This document shows, in pieces, positions 52,376 to 60,622 of a stretch of DNA of 64,000 nt; position 1 is the stretch's first letter; each line of letters opens with the position of its first letter. The DNA is from DASXKD01 sp963707905 (GTDB taxonomy: Bacteria > Actinomycetota > Actinomycetes > Streptosporangiales > Streptosporangiaceae). The notes below the pieces were generated by a model. The model did not search any database and was not told the DNA's origin. It was given only the letters and a program-made list of their open reading frames with translations. The stretch lies in assembly GCA_963707905.1 (NCBI GenBank), contig CAVPSA010000027.1, forward strand, positions 1 through 64,000, given 5' to 3'. The position numbers and the translations under genes are program-made.

Positions 52376-53344
52376 TCATCGCTTGCCCAGCAGCATGAGG
52401 GCGAGCAGTTCGAAGCACACGTGCGCGGCCGCCACCGAGGTGATCTCGGCGTGGTCGTAGGCCGGGGCAACCTCGACCACGTCGGCGCCGACCAGCGAGA
52501 GGCCTGCCAGGCCGCGCAGGATGCCGAGCAGTTCCCGTGAGGTGAGGCCGCCCGCCTCGGGGGTCCCGGTGCCCGGGGCGTGCGCCGGGTCGAGCACGTC
52601 GATGTCGATGGACAGGTACAGCGGCGCGTCGCCGACCCGCTCACGGATCCGGGCGACGACGCCGTCGATGCCGATCCGCTCGATCTCCATCGCGTGCACG
52701 ATGCGGAAGCCAAGCTCGGCGTCCTCGTCCAGGTCGCGCGGGGTGTAGAGCGGCCCGCGGATGCCCACATGCATGCTGTGCTGCTCGGCGAACAGGCCCT
52801 CCTCCGCCGCGCGGCGAAACGGCGTGCCGTGGGTGAGCGGCGCCCCGAAGTAGGTCTGCCAGGTGTCCAGGTGCGCGTCGAAGTGCACCAGCGCCGGCGG
52901 GCCGAACCGCTGGCTGGTGGCCCGCAGCAGCGGGTAGGCGATCGTGTGGTCCCCGCCGATGGCCAGCAGGTGGCCGGCCCCTTCGAGCAGCCCCGCCGCC
53001 GCGGCCTCGACCTGGGCCATGGCCTCGGTGATGTCGAACGGGTTGCAGGCGATGTCACCGGCGTCCGCGACCTGCTGCCCGGCCAGCGGGGACACCCCAA
53101 GTGCCGGGTGCCAGGGGCGGAGCAGCCGCGAACCCTGGCGCACCGCGCTGGGCCCGAATCTGGCCCCCGGCCGGTAGGAGGTGCCGCTGTCGAACGGGAC
53201 ACCGACGACCGCCACGTCGCACCTGCTGACGTCGGTGCGCCAGGGCAGCAGCGCGAAGGTCGGCGGCCCGGCGAAGCGCGGGGTCCGGCTCGCGTCGATG
53301 GGCCCGCGCACCGCTTCGCCCGGCCCGTCCCCCGGTTCGGTCAC
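52376..53344 (-). CDS. Agmatinase/arginase family ureohydrolase
   Basis: This 322-residue manganese enzyme hydrolyses a guanidino group to urea and amine. The full metal set is present: GGDHT (His 133), HFDAHLDT (Asp 156, His 158, Asp 160) and SIDIDVLDPAHAPGTGTPEAGG (Asp 247, Asp 249). The HAPGTGTPEAGG segment is typical of agmatinase, guanidinobutyrase and guanidinopropionase. It starts 43 bases after the stop of an amino-acid permease gene on the same strand, so import and cleavage of a guanidino compound or amine precursor is likely. The nearby PucR regulator fits nitrogen scavenging. Confidence 0.92.
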   Translation of the reverse strand: MTEPGDGPGEAVRGPIDASRTPRFAGPPTFALLPWRTDVSRCDVAVVGVPFDSGTSYRPGARFGPSAVRQGSRLLRPWHPALGVSPLAGQQVADAGDIACNPFDITEAMAQVEAAAAGLLEGAGHLLAIGGDHTIAYPLLRATSQRFGPPALVHFDAHLDTWQTYFGAPLTHGTPFRRAAEEGLFAEQHSMHVGIRGPLYTPRDLDEDAELGFRIVHAMEIERIGIDGVVARIRERVGDAPLYLSIDIDVLDPAHAPGTGTPEAGGLTSRELLGILRGLAGLSLVGADVVEVAPAYDHAEITSVAAAHVCFELLALMLLGKR

Positions 53345-53387
53345 CCGGTGTCCCCGGTCATCCGGCGTCCCCGGCCGCCGCCCGCGA

Positions 53388-54863
53388 TCATGCGTCCTCC
53401 GTGATGTACTCCGGCCCGGCGGTGGCCGCGCGCTGCAGCGCGGCCGGGCGCCGGATGTAGACGATGGCCGTCGCCACCACCGCGACGAGCACGATGGCCA
53501 GGATCCAGGCCCAGAACACGTTGGCCGGCGGCGGCTGGCTCGGCTGCACGAACTCGTACACCCCGTAGACCAGCACGGCCGAGCCGATCAGCGGGATGAG
53601 CACGTGCTTGACCGGCCGGAACGCGGACCGGTTGGTGGCGAGCACCCACAGCGGCAGGGCGATGTTCGCGAGCAGGTAGACGATCAGGATCGGCACGGTA
53701 CCGATGCCCGCCTCGTCGGAGAAGATCGCCACCGCGTTGCCGTGCATGGTGAAGTACGGCACCACGACCAGGACGACCAGCAGCCCGGTGTAGATGAACA
53801 CCGACGCCCAGGGGACCTTGGTCCGCGACACCGCGGCCATCCGCGGCGGCAGCAGCCCGGCCCGCGCGCCGTTGAAGGTGATCCGGGTCTGCGAGTTGGC
53901 CGCGGCGATGAAGCAGCCGAACGAACTGGTGAAGCCCACCAGCCCGATGAACCAGTCGAACCACGGGCTGAAGTGCCGGGACAGGTCGAGGAACGGCGTC
54001 GCCTCGGCGAAGCTGCCGAGGAAGTTGACCCCGGTGACCGGGCCCTTCCAGTCGGCGAACCCGGCCACCGCGGCCCAGCTGGACAGCACGTACAGGCCGG
54101 TGATGATCGCGACCGAGCTGAACACGGTGATCGGGATGTACCGCTTGGGATCCTTGGACTCCTCGGCCAAGGCGCCGGAGTTCTCCCAGCCGACGAAGCC
54201 GGACACCGCCAGGGCGAAGGTGAGGCCGACCAGGCCGTGCAGGCCGCCGGGGGTGCCGCCGGCCGAGTGGAGCGGCGCCCCGAGATGGCTGTGCGCGCGC
54301 GCGAACACCACCAGCGACAGCACGATCAGCCCGAGCGCCTCGCTGCAGAACATGATGAACGACGCGCGGGCGGAGATGACCACGCCGCGCAGCAGCAGCG
54401 GCAGGGCCAGGGCCACGCCGCCGAGGGTGACCAGCAGCCAGCCGACGTTCCCCCAGCCGAACAGCGAGGACACCCAGGACCCCATGAACACGACCACCGC
54501 GCCGACCGTGACCGGGTAGCAGATCATCAGCATGTAGTAGCTCACCCCGGCCAGCATCTGGCCGGTCCGCGGCGCCCTGGCCCCGATGCCGCGGCCGATG
54601 AAGGTGACGAACGAGCCCGCGCTCGGGATCGACCTGGAGAACTCCGACATGGTGTTCCCGGTCGCCAGGATCGCGAGGCCGGCGACCAGGAACGCCCACG
54701 GCGCCATGGCGCCCATGGCGAACACGACCAGCGTGATCGCCAGGAAGATGCCCTCGACCGGGGCCAGGTTGGCCAGCGTCGAGGAGATCGTGTCGAACAG
54801 GCTGAGCGCACCGCGGGCCAGCTCGGTCTGGGGCGGGCCGGCCTGCTCTTCGATAGTCGCCAT
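53388..54863 (-). CDS. APC family amino acid/amine permease
   Basis: This 491-residue secondary transporter has twelve helices. It begins MATIEEQAGPPQTELARGALSLFDTISSTLANLAPVEGIFLAITLVVFAMG and contains FVGWENSGALAEESKDPKRYIPITVFSSVAIITGLYVL, the APC signature after helix 5, and SQTRITFNGARAGLLPPRMAAV. It probably carries the substrate of the downstream ureohydrolase (agmatine, arginine or a guanidino acid). It is divergent from the PucR regulator gene. Confidence 0.92.
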   Translation of the reverse strand: MATIEEQAGPPQTELARGALSLFDTISSTLANLAPVEGIFLAITLVVFAMGAMAPWAFLVAGLAILATGNTMSEFSRSIPSAGSFVTFIGRGIGARAPRTGQMLAGVSYYMLMICYPVTVGAVVVFMGSWVSSLFGWGNVGWLLVTLGGVALALPLLLRGVVISARASFIMFCSEALGLIVLSLVVFARAHSHLGAPLHSAGGTPGGLHGLVGLTFALAVSGFVGWENSGALAEESKDPKRYIPITVFSSVAIITGLYVLSSWAAVAGFADWKGPVTGVNFLGSFAEATPFLDLSRHFSPWFDWFIGLVGFTSSFGCFIAAANSQTRITFNGARAGLLPPRMAAVSRTKVPWASVFIYTGLLVVLVVVPYFTMHGNAVAIFSDEAGIGTVPILIVYLLANIALPLWVLATNRSAFRPVKHVLIPLIGSAVLVYGVYEFVQPSQPPPANVFWAWILAIVLVAVVATAIVYIRRPAALQRAATAGPEYITEDA

Positions 54864-54994
54864 CGCTGCCGTCCTCGCGGGGGTAGTGGGGGTGAGTGCG
54901 GCGCGCCGGGCGCGCGCTGCCCGGTCCGTCCGGGCCTGAGCCTGGCGATGAGTTTTCCAGGAGTATGGGCGCGCCGCCCCGGCCACGCAACAGT

Positions 54995-55032
54995 GGTGCA
55001 CACAAAACAGGTGCCGCCCTTTGGTGTGCGCC
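54995..55032. promoter_or_regulatory. Imperfect palindrome in the permease/PucR divergent region (operator)
   Basis: GGTGCACACAAAA (54995-55007) and TTTGGTGTGCGCC (55020-55032) form an inverted repeat that overlaps the -35 of the PucR gene. It is a candidate binding site for PucR or another regulator. Confidence 0.45.
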
Positions 55033-55049
55033 ACAAGCGCGGCTAGGGT
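55021..55049 (+). promoter_or_regulatory. Leaderless promoter of the PucR gene
   Basis: TTGGTG (55021-55026), a 17-base spacer, and TAGGGT (55044-55049) end 7 bases before the GTG at 55057, so transcription should start at the first codon. No ribosome site is seen. Confidence 0.55.
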
Positions 55050-55056
55050 GGGCCCC

Positions 55057-56586
55057 GTGCCGCAGGACGGTGTCATCCGGGTCGAGGATCTGCTGCGCTC
55101 CCCGGCGCTGCAACTGCGGCTCATCGCCGGGGAGGCCGGTACGGCCCGGCGGGTGGCCTGGGCGCACGTCAGCGAGCTCGAGGATCCGACCCCCTGGCTG
55201 TTCGGTTCCGAAATGATCATGACGACGGGAATCGCCGTGCCCAGGGCCGCCGAGCGGCAGCGTGCCTACCTGGAGCGGCTCGACGACGCCGGGGTCGCCT
55301 GCCTGGCGCTGTCCGAGGGACTGATGGTGCCGCCGCTGACCAGGGCCTTCCTGGCCGCCGCGGGGGAGCGGGGCTTCCCGGTGGTCGAGGTGCCCATCCC
55401 GGTGCCGTTCATGGCGATCTCCCAGCAGGTCGCCGCCGCCACCGCGGGCGACATGGGGCGGCGGCTCAATGCGCAGCTCCAGGTGTTCGGGGCGGTGCAG
55501 TGGCTGGCCGCGGGGAACCTGTCCGCGCGGGAGATCTTCGCCCGGCTGGAGCGGCTGTCCGGGTACACGCTGTACGCGTGCACGATGCACTGTGGACCGC
55601 TGCTTGACGGGGTGCCGGTCCCGCCGCCGGAGTGCGCGCACCTGATCCCGAGCGCGCCGAGCAGCCCGCCGACGGTGCCCGGGGGATACGTGCTGCCGGT
55701 TTCCGGGCCCCGCGGCACCGTCGGGTACGTGCTTGCGCTGGAGTCGCCGGACGCCGCCCCGGCGGGAGTGTCGGTGGTGCAGCACATCGCCACGGTGGCG
55801 GCGCTGCAACTGTCGATGCTGGCGCACGAGCGGGAGATGCTGCGCCGCGAGGGCGCGGAGACCCTCGCCGAGATGCTGCAGGGGGTGCTGGACCGGCAGG
55901 TGGTCGCCAGGCGGCTGGCCGCGAAGGGGTTCGTGAGCGATGCCGGGCTGCAACTGGCGGTACTGCGGCCGCGCCAGGAAACGGGGGACTCCGGTGCCGT
56001 GGCCGACGCGCTCGCCGATGCCGGGCTGCCGCACCTGATCCTGCGGCAGCAGGACGAACTGGTCGTGCTGCTGCACGACGACGACCGGGCACGGGGCGCG
56101 CTGACCGGTGCGCTGGCCGCCACGGTCGGGCTGAGCCGCCCGTTCCCGGCGGATGCGTCCCTGGCCGTGGCCAGGCGGGAGGCCCAATGGGCGCTCGACC
56201 GCGCCGCGGAAGCCGGCCGGGACGTGGTCAGCTACGGCGACGACCGGACCGAGCGGTGGCTGACCAGCGACTCCACCGACCTGCGCGCGCTGGTGGAGCA
56301 GGTCCTCGGCGCGGTCATCGAATACGACGCCGCGCACGCTGGCGACCTGGTCACCTCGGTGCGGGTCTGGCTGGACCACGACAGGCAGACCGAGCGGGCC
56401 GCCCGCGCGCTGCACATCCACCCGAACACGCTGCTCTATCGGGTCCGCCGGTTCGAGCAGGTCAGCGGCAGCTCGCTCGCCTCGACCGAGTCCCTGGCCG
56501 AGGTCTGGCTGGCATTGCGGGCGACGGCTGCGGTCCCCGATGTCGCGCAGCGGCCCTCCGCCGGCTTAGGCTTCCATGATTCATAA
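55057..56586 (+). CDS. PucR family transcriptional regulator
   Basis: This regulator has about 509 residues. The N-terminal PucR domain begins VIRVEDLLRSPALQLRLIAGEAGTARRVAWAHVSELEDPTPWLFGSEMIMTTG. A GGDEF-like middle follows, and the C-terminal HTH_30 reads TSVRVWLDHDRQTERAARALHIHPNTLLYRVRRFEQVSGSSLASTESLAEVWLALRA. In relatives it controls purine, amine or amino-acid catabolism. It stands opposite the permease-ureohydrolase operon, which is its probable target. The GTG fits a leaderless promoter with a 17-base spacer. Confidence 0.92.
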   Translation: MPQDGVIRVEDLLRSPALQLRLIAGEAGTARRVAWAHVSELEDPTPWLFGSEMIMTTGIAVPRAAERQRAYLERLDDAGVACLALSEGLMVPPLTRAFLAAAGERGFPVVEVPIPVPFMAISQQVAAATAGDMGRRLNAQLQVFGAVQWLAAGNLSAREIFARLERLSGYTLYACTMHCGPLLDGVPVPPPECAHLIPSAPSSPPTVPGGYVLPVSGPRGTVGYVLALESPDAAPAGVSVVQHIATVAALQLSMLAHEREMLRREGAETLAEMLQGVLDRQVVARRLAAKGFVSDAGLQLAVLRPRQETGDSGAVADALADAGLPHLILRQQDELVVLLHDDDRARGALTGALAATVGLSRPFPADASLAVARREAQWALDRAAEAGRDVVSYGDDRTERWLTSDSTDLRALVEQVLGAVIEYDAAHAGDLVTSVRVWLDHDRQTERAARALHIHPNTLLYRVRRFEQVSGSSLASTESLAEVWLALRATAAVPDVAQRPSAGLGFHDS

Positions 56587-56708
56587 CGCCGGCCGTACCG
56601 CACCGGGCGAGCCACGGCGGGCCCGCACCGGGGAGCCCAGCCGCGCAGGCGGCCCGGGCGGGACAAGGCCCGGGGCCTGGGCTCTGGCCACGGCGTGAGG
56701 AGGGGCAG

Positions 56709-57431
56709 ATGACAGCACCCGGCAGCGCGCGGCCCTTCGTGCCCGGCGACTTCCCCGTACCCGGCGAACTGGTCACCGCGCAGTTCCGGCTGGAACCGCT
56801 CGGGCCGCAGCACAACGCCGGCGACTACGAGGCCTGGATGTCGAGCATCGAGCACATCAGGGCGACGCCGGGGTTTGCCGACTGGTCGTGGCCCAGGGAG
56901 ATGACGTCCGAGGAGAACCTCGGCGACCTGCGGCGGCACGCCGAGGACTTCGCGGGGCGGACCGGGTTCACCTACACGGTCCTGGACCCGGGCGGCCGCG
57001 TCGTGGGCTGCGTCTACATCTACCCCGCGCGGGGTGCGGAGGGCGCTGCGGGCGACGAGGGCACTGGCGGCGGGGAAGGCGGTCCCGGCGGGGAGGACGG
57101 TCCCGGCGGGGAAGGCGGTGCCGGCGGGGAAGGCAGCATCGGCGGGGAAGGCGGTCCTGGCGGGGAAGGCAGCATCGGTGGGGAGGGCATTCCTGGCGGG
57201 GAAGGCAGCATCGGTGGGGAGGGCATTCCTGGCGGGGAGGACGTTGCGGTTGCGGGGGGCGCCGCGGGCGTGGCCGACGTGCGCTCCTGGGTCCGGGCCG
57301 ACCGGGCCGAACTCGACGTGCCGCTGCATGCCGCGGTCTCCGCATGGCTGACGGCCGCCTGGCCGTTCGCGCAGATCCGGTACGCGCCGCGCGCCGGGGG
57401 TGGCGGCGGAACCGCAGGAGCGAGAGCCTAA
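56709..57431 (+). CDS. GNAT-like N-acetyltransferase domain protein with repeat insertion
   Basis: This is a 240-residue protein. The first 110 residues (RLEPLGPQHNAGDYEAWMSSIEHIRATPGFADWSWPREMTSEENLGDLRRHAEDFAGRTGFTYTVLDPGGRVVGCVYIYPAR) and the last 55 (VRSWVRADRAELDVPLHAAVSAWLTAAWPFAQIRYAPRA) make one compact family domain. They are split by about 65 residues of Gly/Glu-rich tandem repeat (GGEGGPGGE..., GEGSIGGEGIPG). Without the insertion the protein would have normal length for its family. The stop is followed 4 bases later by the next gene. Confidence 0.82.
   Translation: MTAPGSARPFVPGDFPVPGELVTAQFRLEPLGPQHNAGDYEAWMSSIEHIRATPGFADWSWPREMTSEENLGDLRRHAEDFAGRTGFTYTVLDPGGRVVGCVYIYPARGAEGAAGDEGTGGGEGGPGGEDGPGGEGGAGGEGSIGGEGGPGGEGSIGGEGIPGGEGSIGGEGIPGGEDVAVAGGAAGVADVRSWVRADRAELDVPLHAAVSAWLTAAWPFAQIRYAPRAGGGGGTAGARA
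57045..57243. repeat. Minisatellite inside the GNAT-like gene
   Basis: Variants of an 18-base and a 36-base unit (the latter containing GGCGGGGAAGGCAGCATCGG) are repeated in tandem over about 200 bases. All are in frame and code for Gly/Glu-rich sequence. Confidence 0.9.
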
Positions 57432-57435
57432 GGAC

Positions 57436-58188
57436 ATGCCCGGGGAAGCGCCGGCCGCTGGAGCTGAACTGCTGGCCGCGGCCGAGGAGATCATCGCCGC
57501 GGCGGCCGCCGCCGGGGCGACCGTCCGCCTGCTTGGCGGGATCGCGGTGTTCCAGCTTGCGCCCTCGGCCCGCGCCGCGCCGCTGGCCCGGCCGTATCAC
57601 GACTACGACGTGGTGGTGCCGTCCCGGCACCGGGCCGCCACCGCCCGGGTCTTCCGTGCCGCCGGCTACTCCGAGGACCCGCACTTCAACGCGCTGCACG
57701 GTGCCCAGCGGATGATCTTCGCGGCGCCCCAGGGCTTCGTCGTCGACGTGCTGGTGGGCACGTTCCAGATGTGCCACCGCCTCGATCTTGGCCGCGACCT
57801 GCCAGCCAGCGGGCTCACCATCCACCCCGCGGACCTGCTGCTCACCAAGCTGCAGATCGTGCAGATCGAGGAAAAGGACCTGCTCGACGCCGTCGCGCTG
57901 CTGCTCGACCTGCCCCCGGACGGGACGCCGGCGGCCATCGAAGCGCACCGTTTCGCCGCGCCGCTTGCTGGTGACTGGGGTTTCCACCACACCGTGGAGC
58001 GCAACCTCCCCAAGGTCGCCGAGTGCGCCCGCGCCCGGCTCAGCAGCGCCCAGGCGCAGGCCGTGGCGGCGACCGTGGACCGGCTGCAGCAGGCAATGGC
58101 GGCCGTCCCGAAGTCGATGCGCTGGAAGATGCGGGCCCGGGTCGGCGAAAAGGTCACCTGGTACGAGTTGCCCGAAGAAACCGGCTGA
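57436..58188 (+). CDS. Nucleotidyltransferase-fold protein, function unknown
   Basis: This protein of about 250 residues starts MPGEAPAAGAELLAAAEEIIAAAAAAGATVRLLGGIAVFQLAPSARAAPLARPYHDYDVVVPSRHRAATARVFRAAGYSEDP. The LLGGIAV...DYDVVV pattern is that of the nucleotidyltransferase-like fold seen in AbiEii-type and related proteins. LTIHPADLLLTKLQIVQIEEKDLLDAVALL lies in the middle, and the C-terminal part is helical (EKVTWYELPEE). I see no partner antitoxin gene, so a toxin-antitoxin role is not supported. A longer start at GTG 57400 is possible. Confidence 0.75.
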   Translation: MPGEAPAAGAELLAAAEEIIAAAAAAGATVRLLGGIAVFQLAPSARAAPLARPYHDYDVVVPSRHRAATARVFRAAGYSEDPHFNALHGAQRMIFAAPQGFVVDVLVGTFQMCHRLDLGRDLPASGLTIHPADLLLTKLQIVQIEEKDLLDAVALLLDLPPDGTPAAIEAHRFAAPLAGDWGFHHTVERNLPKVAECARARLSSAQAQAVAATVDRLQQAMAAVPKSMRWKMRARVGEKVTWYELPEETG

Positions 58189-58239
58189 GACCGTACCCCG
58201 CGGCGCCGGCATCCGACGCCCCGCGTTTCACATGAAAGC

Positions 58240-59034
58240 TTGTTATTGCCTGCCCTGCTCGTGGCGGCGTTCCTGGTGTGGGAGACCCGGGCCCCCGAGC
58301 CCATGCTGCCGCTGCGGCTGTTCCGCAGCCGCGGGTTCACCATCACCAACGCCGCGTCGCTGCTGATGTTCTTCGGGATGTTCGGCTCGATCTTCCTGCT
58401 GGCCCAGTTCCTGCAGGTCGTCCAGGGCTACAGTCCGCTGCAGGCCGGGATCCGCACGCTTCCGTGGACCGCCATGCCAGTGCTCATCGCCCCGATCGCG
58501 GGCATTCTGTCGGACCGGATCGGCGGCAGGCCGCTGCTGGTGACCGGGCTGGCCCTGCAGGCGATCGGCCTCGGCTGGCTGGCCGCGGTCAGCAGCCCGA
58601 CCGTGGCCTACGCCACCCTGGTGCCCGCGTTCGTGGTCTCCGGCGTGGGGATGTCGCTGTTCTTCGCCCCGGTCGCCAACGTCGTGCTCGGTTCGGTGCG
58701 GCGCGAGGAGGAGGGGATCGCCTCCGGTGCCAACAACGCGATCCGTGAACTCGGCGGGGTGTTCGGCATCGCGGTGCTCGGTGCGGTGTTCTCGGCGCAT
58801 GGCGGGTACGCGAGCGGGGCCTCGTTCGTCTCCGGCATGTCCGCGGCGGTCTGGGTGGGTGCCGCTGCGGTGGCCGTCGCCGCTGCGCTGGCCCTGCTCC
58901 TGCCCCGGCTGCGCAAGGCGTCGGGGACCAGCACCGCCACCGCCGCAGCGGGCGTGCCCGCCGTGGCGCAGGCCGAGCCGGTGGCCGCGCTGGCGGAAGC
59001 CTCTCCGGAGGGCACGGTGGAACTGGTCCGGTAA
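58240..59034 (+). pseudogene. C-terminal half of a DHA2-type MFS drug transporter (5'-truncated)
   Basis: This 264-residue frame corresponds to roughly the last half of an EmrB/QacA-type 14-helix transporter: ETRAPEPMLPLRLFRSRGFTITNAASLLMFFGMFGSIFLLAQFLQVVQGYSPLQAGIRTLPWTAMPVLIAPIAGILSDRIGGRPLL through to VANVVLGSVRREEEGIASGANNAIRELGGVFGIAVLGAVF. The N-terminal half, with motif A and the first six or seven helices, is absent, since the upstream gene ends at 58188. There is no ribosome site. It is most likely a deletion remnant. It ends in a strong terminator. Confidence 0.8.
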
Positions 59035-59057
59035 GGCAGGCCCGTCTGCCCCGGTTG

Positions 59058-59086
59058 CGCAGGCCCCCGCGAAGTGGGGGCCTGCG
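59058..59086 (+). terminator. 11-bp hairpin after the MFS remnant
   Basis: CGCAGGCCCCC (59058-59068) and GGGGGCCTGCG (59076-59086) form a perfect stem with a 7-base loop, 23 bases after the stop. Confidence 0.8.
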
Positions 59087-59120
59087 CTGGTCTGTCCGGC
59101 GTTCCGCCGCGACCGGGACG

Positions 59121-59155
59121 ATGAATGTGAGTCTGGTGTTGTTCTGGGTGAACAG
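59121..59155. repeat. Palindromic intergenic element (copy 2, degenerate)
   Basis: TGAATGTGAGTCTGGTGTTG matches the left arm of the element at 31218 with one change, followed by a decayed right arm (GAACA...). Confidence 0.55.
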
Positions 59156-59407
59156 TGGCCACACGCACGTGTGGTAGCTGTGTGGCCGCAGTCCAGGCGT
59201 GCGCAGCAGCGCCGTCTAGCAGTGATCTCCTTTGCGGGCAGGTCGCGGGTCGTGCGTGCCGCGCCCGCGATGCTGCCCGGCTGGTTTTGCGGCTTCTGCC
59301 TCCGGGTCAAATGATTACTCAGGCGAATTTGGCTTGGAGGGCAACCGAAGGCGCTTCTGGCTGCCTCTGGCGGTTGTGATGCATCTGAGAGCAGCAGGGT
59401 CGCTGCG

Positions 59408-60373
59408 GTGAGCGCCAGCCGTGACGCCGAGTTCACCGAGTACGCCTTGGCCAGATTGCCGTGGGGGCCGCTCCTGGCATCCCGGCCCGGGTCGGTACCA
59501 CACCGTCGGCGAGCAGCAGCCCGTGGCCAGCTCAACCGGCACAAGCGCCTAGCCGGTTCAATCCCCTCGTCCCGTATGCCTCATTTGGCTGGCTGCCGGC
59601 GGGACAGGCGCTCATGTCGGGAGGCACCGGCCGGACCGAGATGTACGTGAACGCCGGGCCGCACCCGGGCAAGACCGTGTGGTCGCTCACCTTCTACTCG
59701 GCTGGCCGCTGCCAGCTGAGCGCGGCGCAGAAGGAGATGGACTGTACTTACAGCGCCTCCGGCGGCCAGACAGCATCGATCACCGGCCGCGCGCCGTGCG
59801 CGGGCATCGCGCCTTCTGGCAGGTGGGTCTTTGATCTGGCAGTACGCCCGCGGCGGCTGGGCTTTGCTGAGCTTTCCGAGCCGCCACGGTGCGCTAAAAG
59901 TTGCAGCGCATGTCCGGTATGGGGTGGGCGCCGCGCCGTCCATCGTGTTCGCGGCCCAGCTCACGGGCGTGCCGCGCACTTGGCAGGTCAGCAGCGTTGC
60001 CTACCGCCCGGACGCCGGGGTGCTGCGAGCCAGCCAGTATTCCCTGACTGCGGGCGCCGTCGCGCTTGCTGCTGGCAGCGGCGAGTTCCGCCCCAACATT
60101 CCCGGCCTTGACACCGACCCCGCCACCTCGCATAGCTCCTGCCACTTCTACCCGAACGGCCAGTCCACCCGCGCGGTGATCGCCGGGTACAAGGTGGTCG
60201 TCAATCATTGGCCCGGCCTGCAGCAACTCTGCGCTGCCCACGCCCACGGGCTGGCCGTCTTCATCGACGAAGCCGGCAGGCATCCCGGCATCGGCGTAAT
60301 CGCTTTGTTCGAGCATCATCTGCGGCTACTGGGCGCTAACCCAGCAAACTGGACCAAGGTGCCGATCGACTGA
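59408..60373 (+). pseudogene. Chimeric remnant: sigma-factor start joined to a secreted/membrane protein, frameshifted
   Basis: From GTG 59408 the first 16 residues (MSASRDAEFTEYALAR) look like the start of a SigE-family sigma factor, but no sigma region 2 follows. At about 59457 the sequence changes to what looks like the extracytoplasmic part of a membrane protein in another frame (VGAAPGIPARVGTTPSASSS...FNPLVPYASFGWLPAGQALMSGGTGRTEMYVNAGPHP). That protein is itself interrupted near 59827-59831, where removing one T from TTT joins it to LIWQYARGGWALLSFPSRHGALKVAAHVRYG and on to the stop at 60373. The two genes are often adjacent in actinomycetes, so a deletion between them is a simple explanation. 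Confidence 0.55.
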
Positions 60374-60622
60374 CGGTGACCAGCGCAGACCCGGGGGTGG
60401 GCGGGCGGGCCGCCTCACTCGGCTGCACAGCGGCGGGCGCGGGGCGGGCGGGCCGCCTTCAGTGGTGCGGCGGTTCTTCGCTGGCGTGGCTGCGTGGGAG
60501 GCGGTCTGGGTCTTCGCTCGCGCGGCCAGTGGAGTGGGCTGTTGTCTCCCCGGTGCTATCGCCAGGCACTCCCGGGACCTTGGCCCCTGGCCGGGCCTCA
60601 TTTCGGGAGCGACATTCGGCTC
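60374..60622. other. Intergenic region with a GC-rich direct repeat
   Basis: The block GGGCGGGCGGGCCGCCT occurs near 60398 and 60440. I see no gene or RNA in this stretch. Confidence 0.35.

Larger units (their letters stand above)
59035..59407. other. Intergenic region: terminator and repeat element
   Basis: This stretch holds the hairpin at 59058-59086 and a copy of the GAATGTGAG-type palindromic element near 59120. From about 59300 it appears to be upstream sequence of a former sigma-factor gene. No intact gene is present. Confidence 0.45.

Noticed and set aside
53181..56421. Very long open frames on both strands across the permease/PucR region
   Set aside because: They are by-products of high GC at third positions. 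Their sequences are Arg/Gly/Ala-rich with no family pattern, while the permease and PucR frames are clearly conserved.
57436..58188. Toxin-antitoxin (AbiEii-like) reading of the nucleotidyltransferase-fold gene
   Set aside because: No antitoxin-like gene is adjacent, and the upstream neighbour is a GNAT-like protein. The fold alone is not enough.
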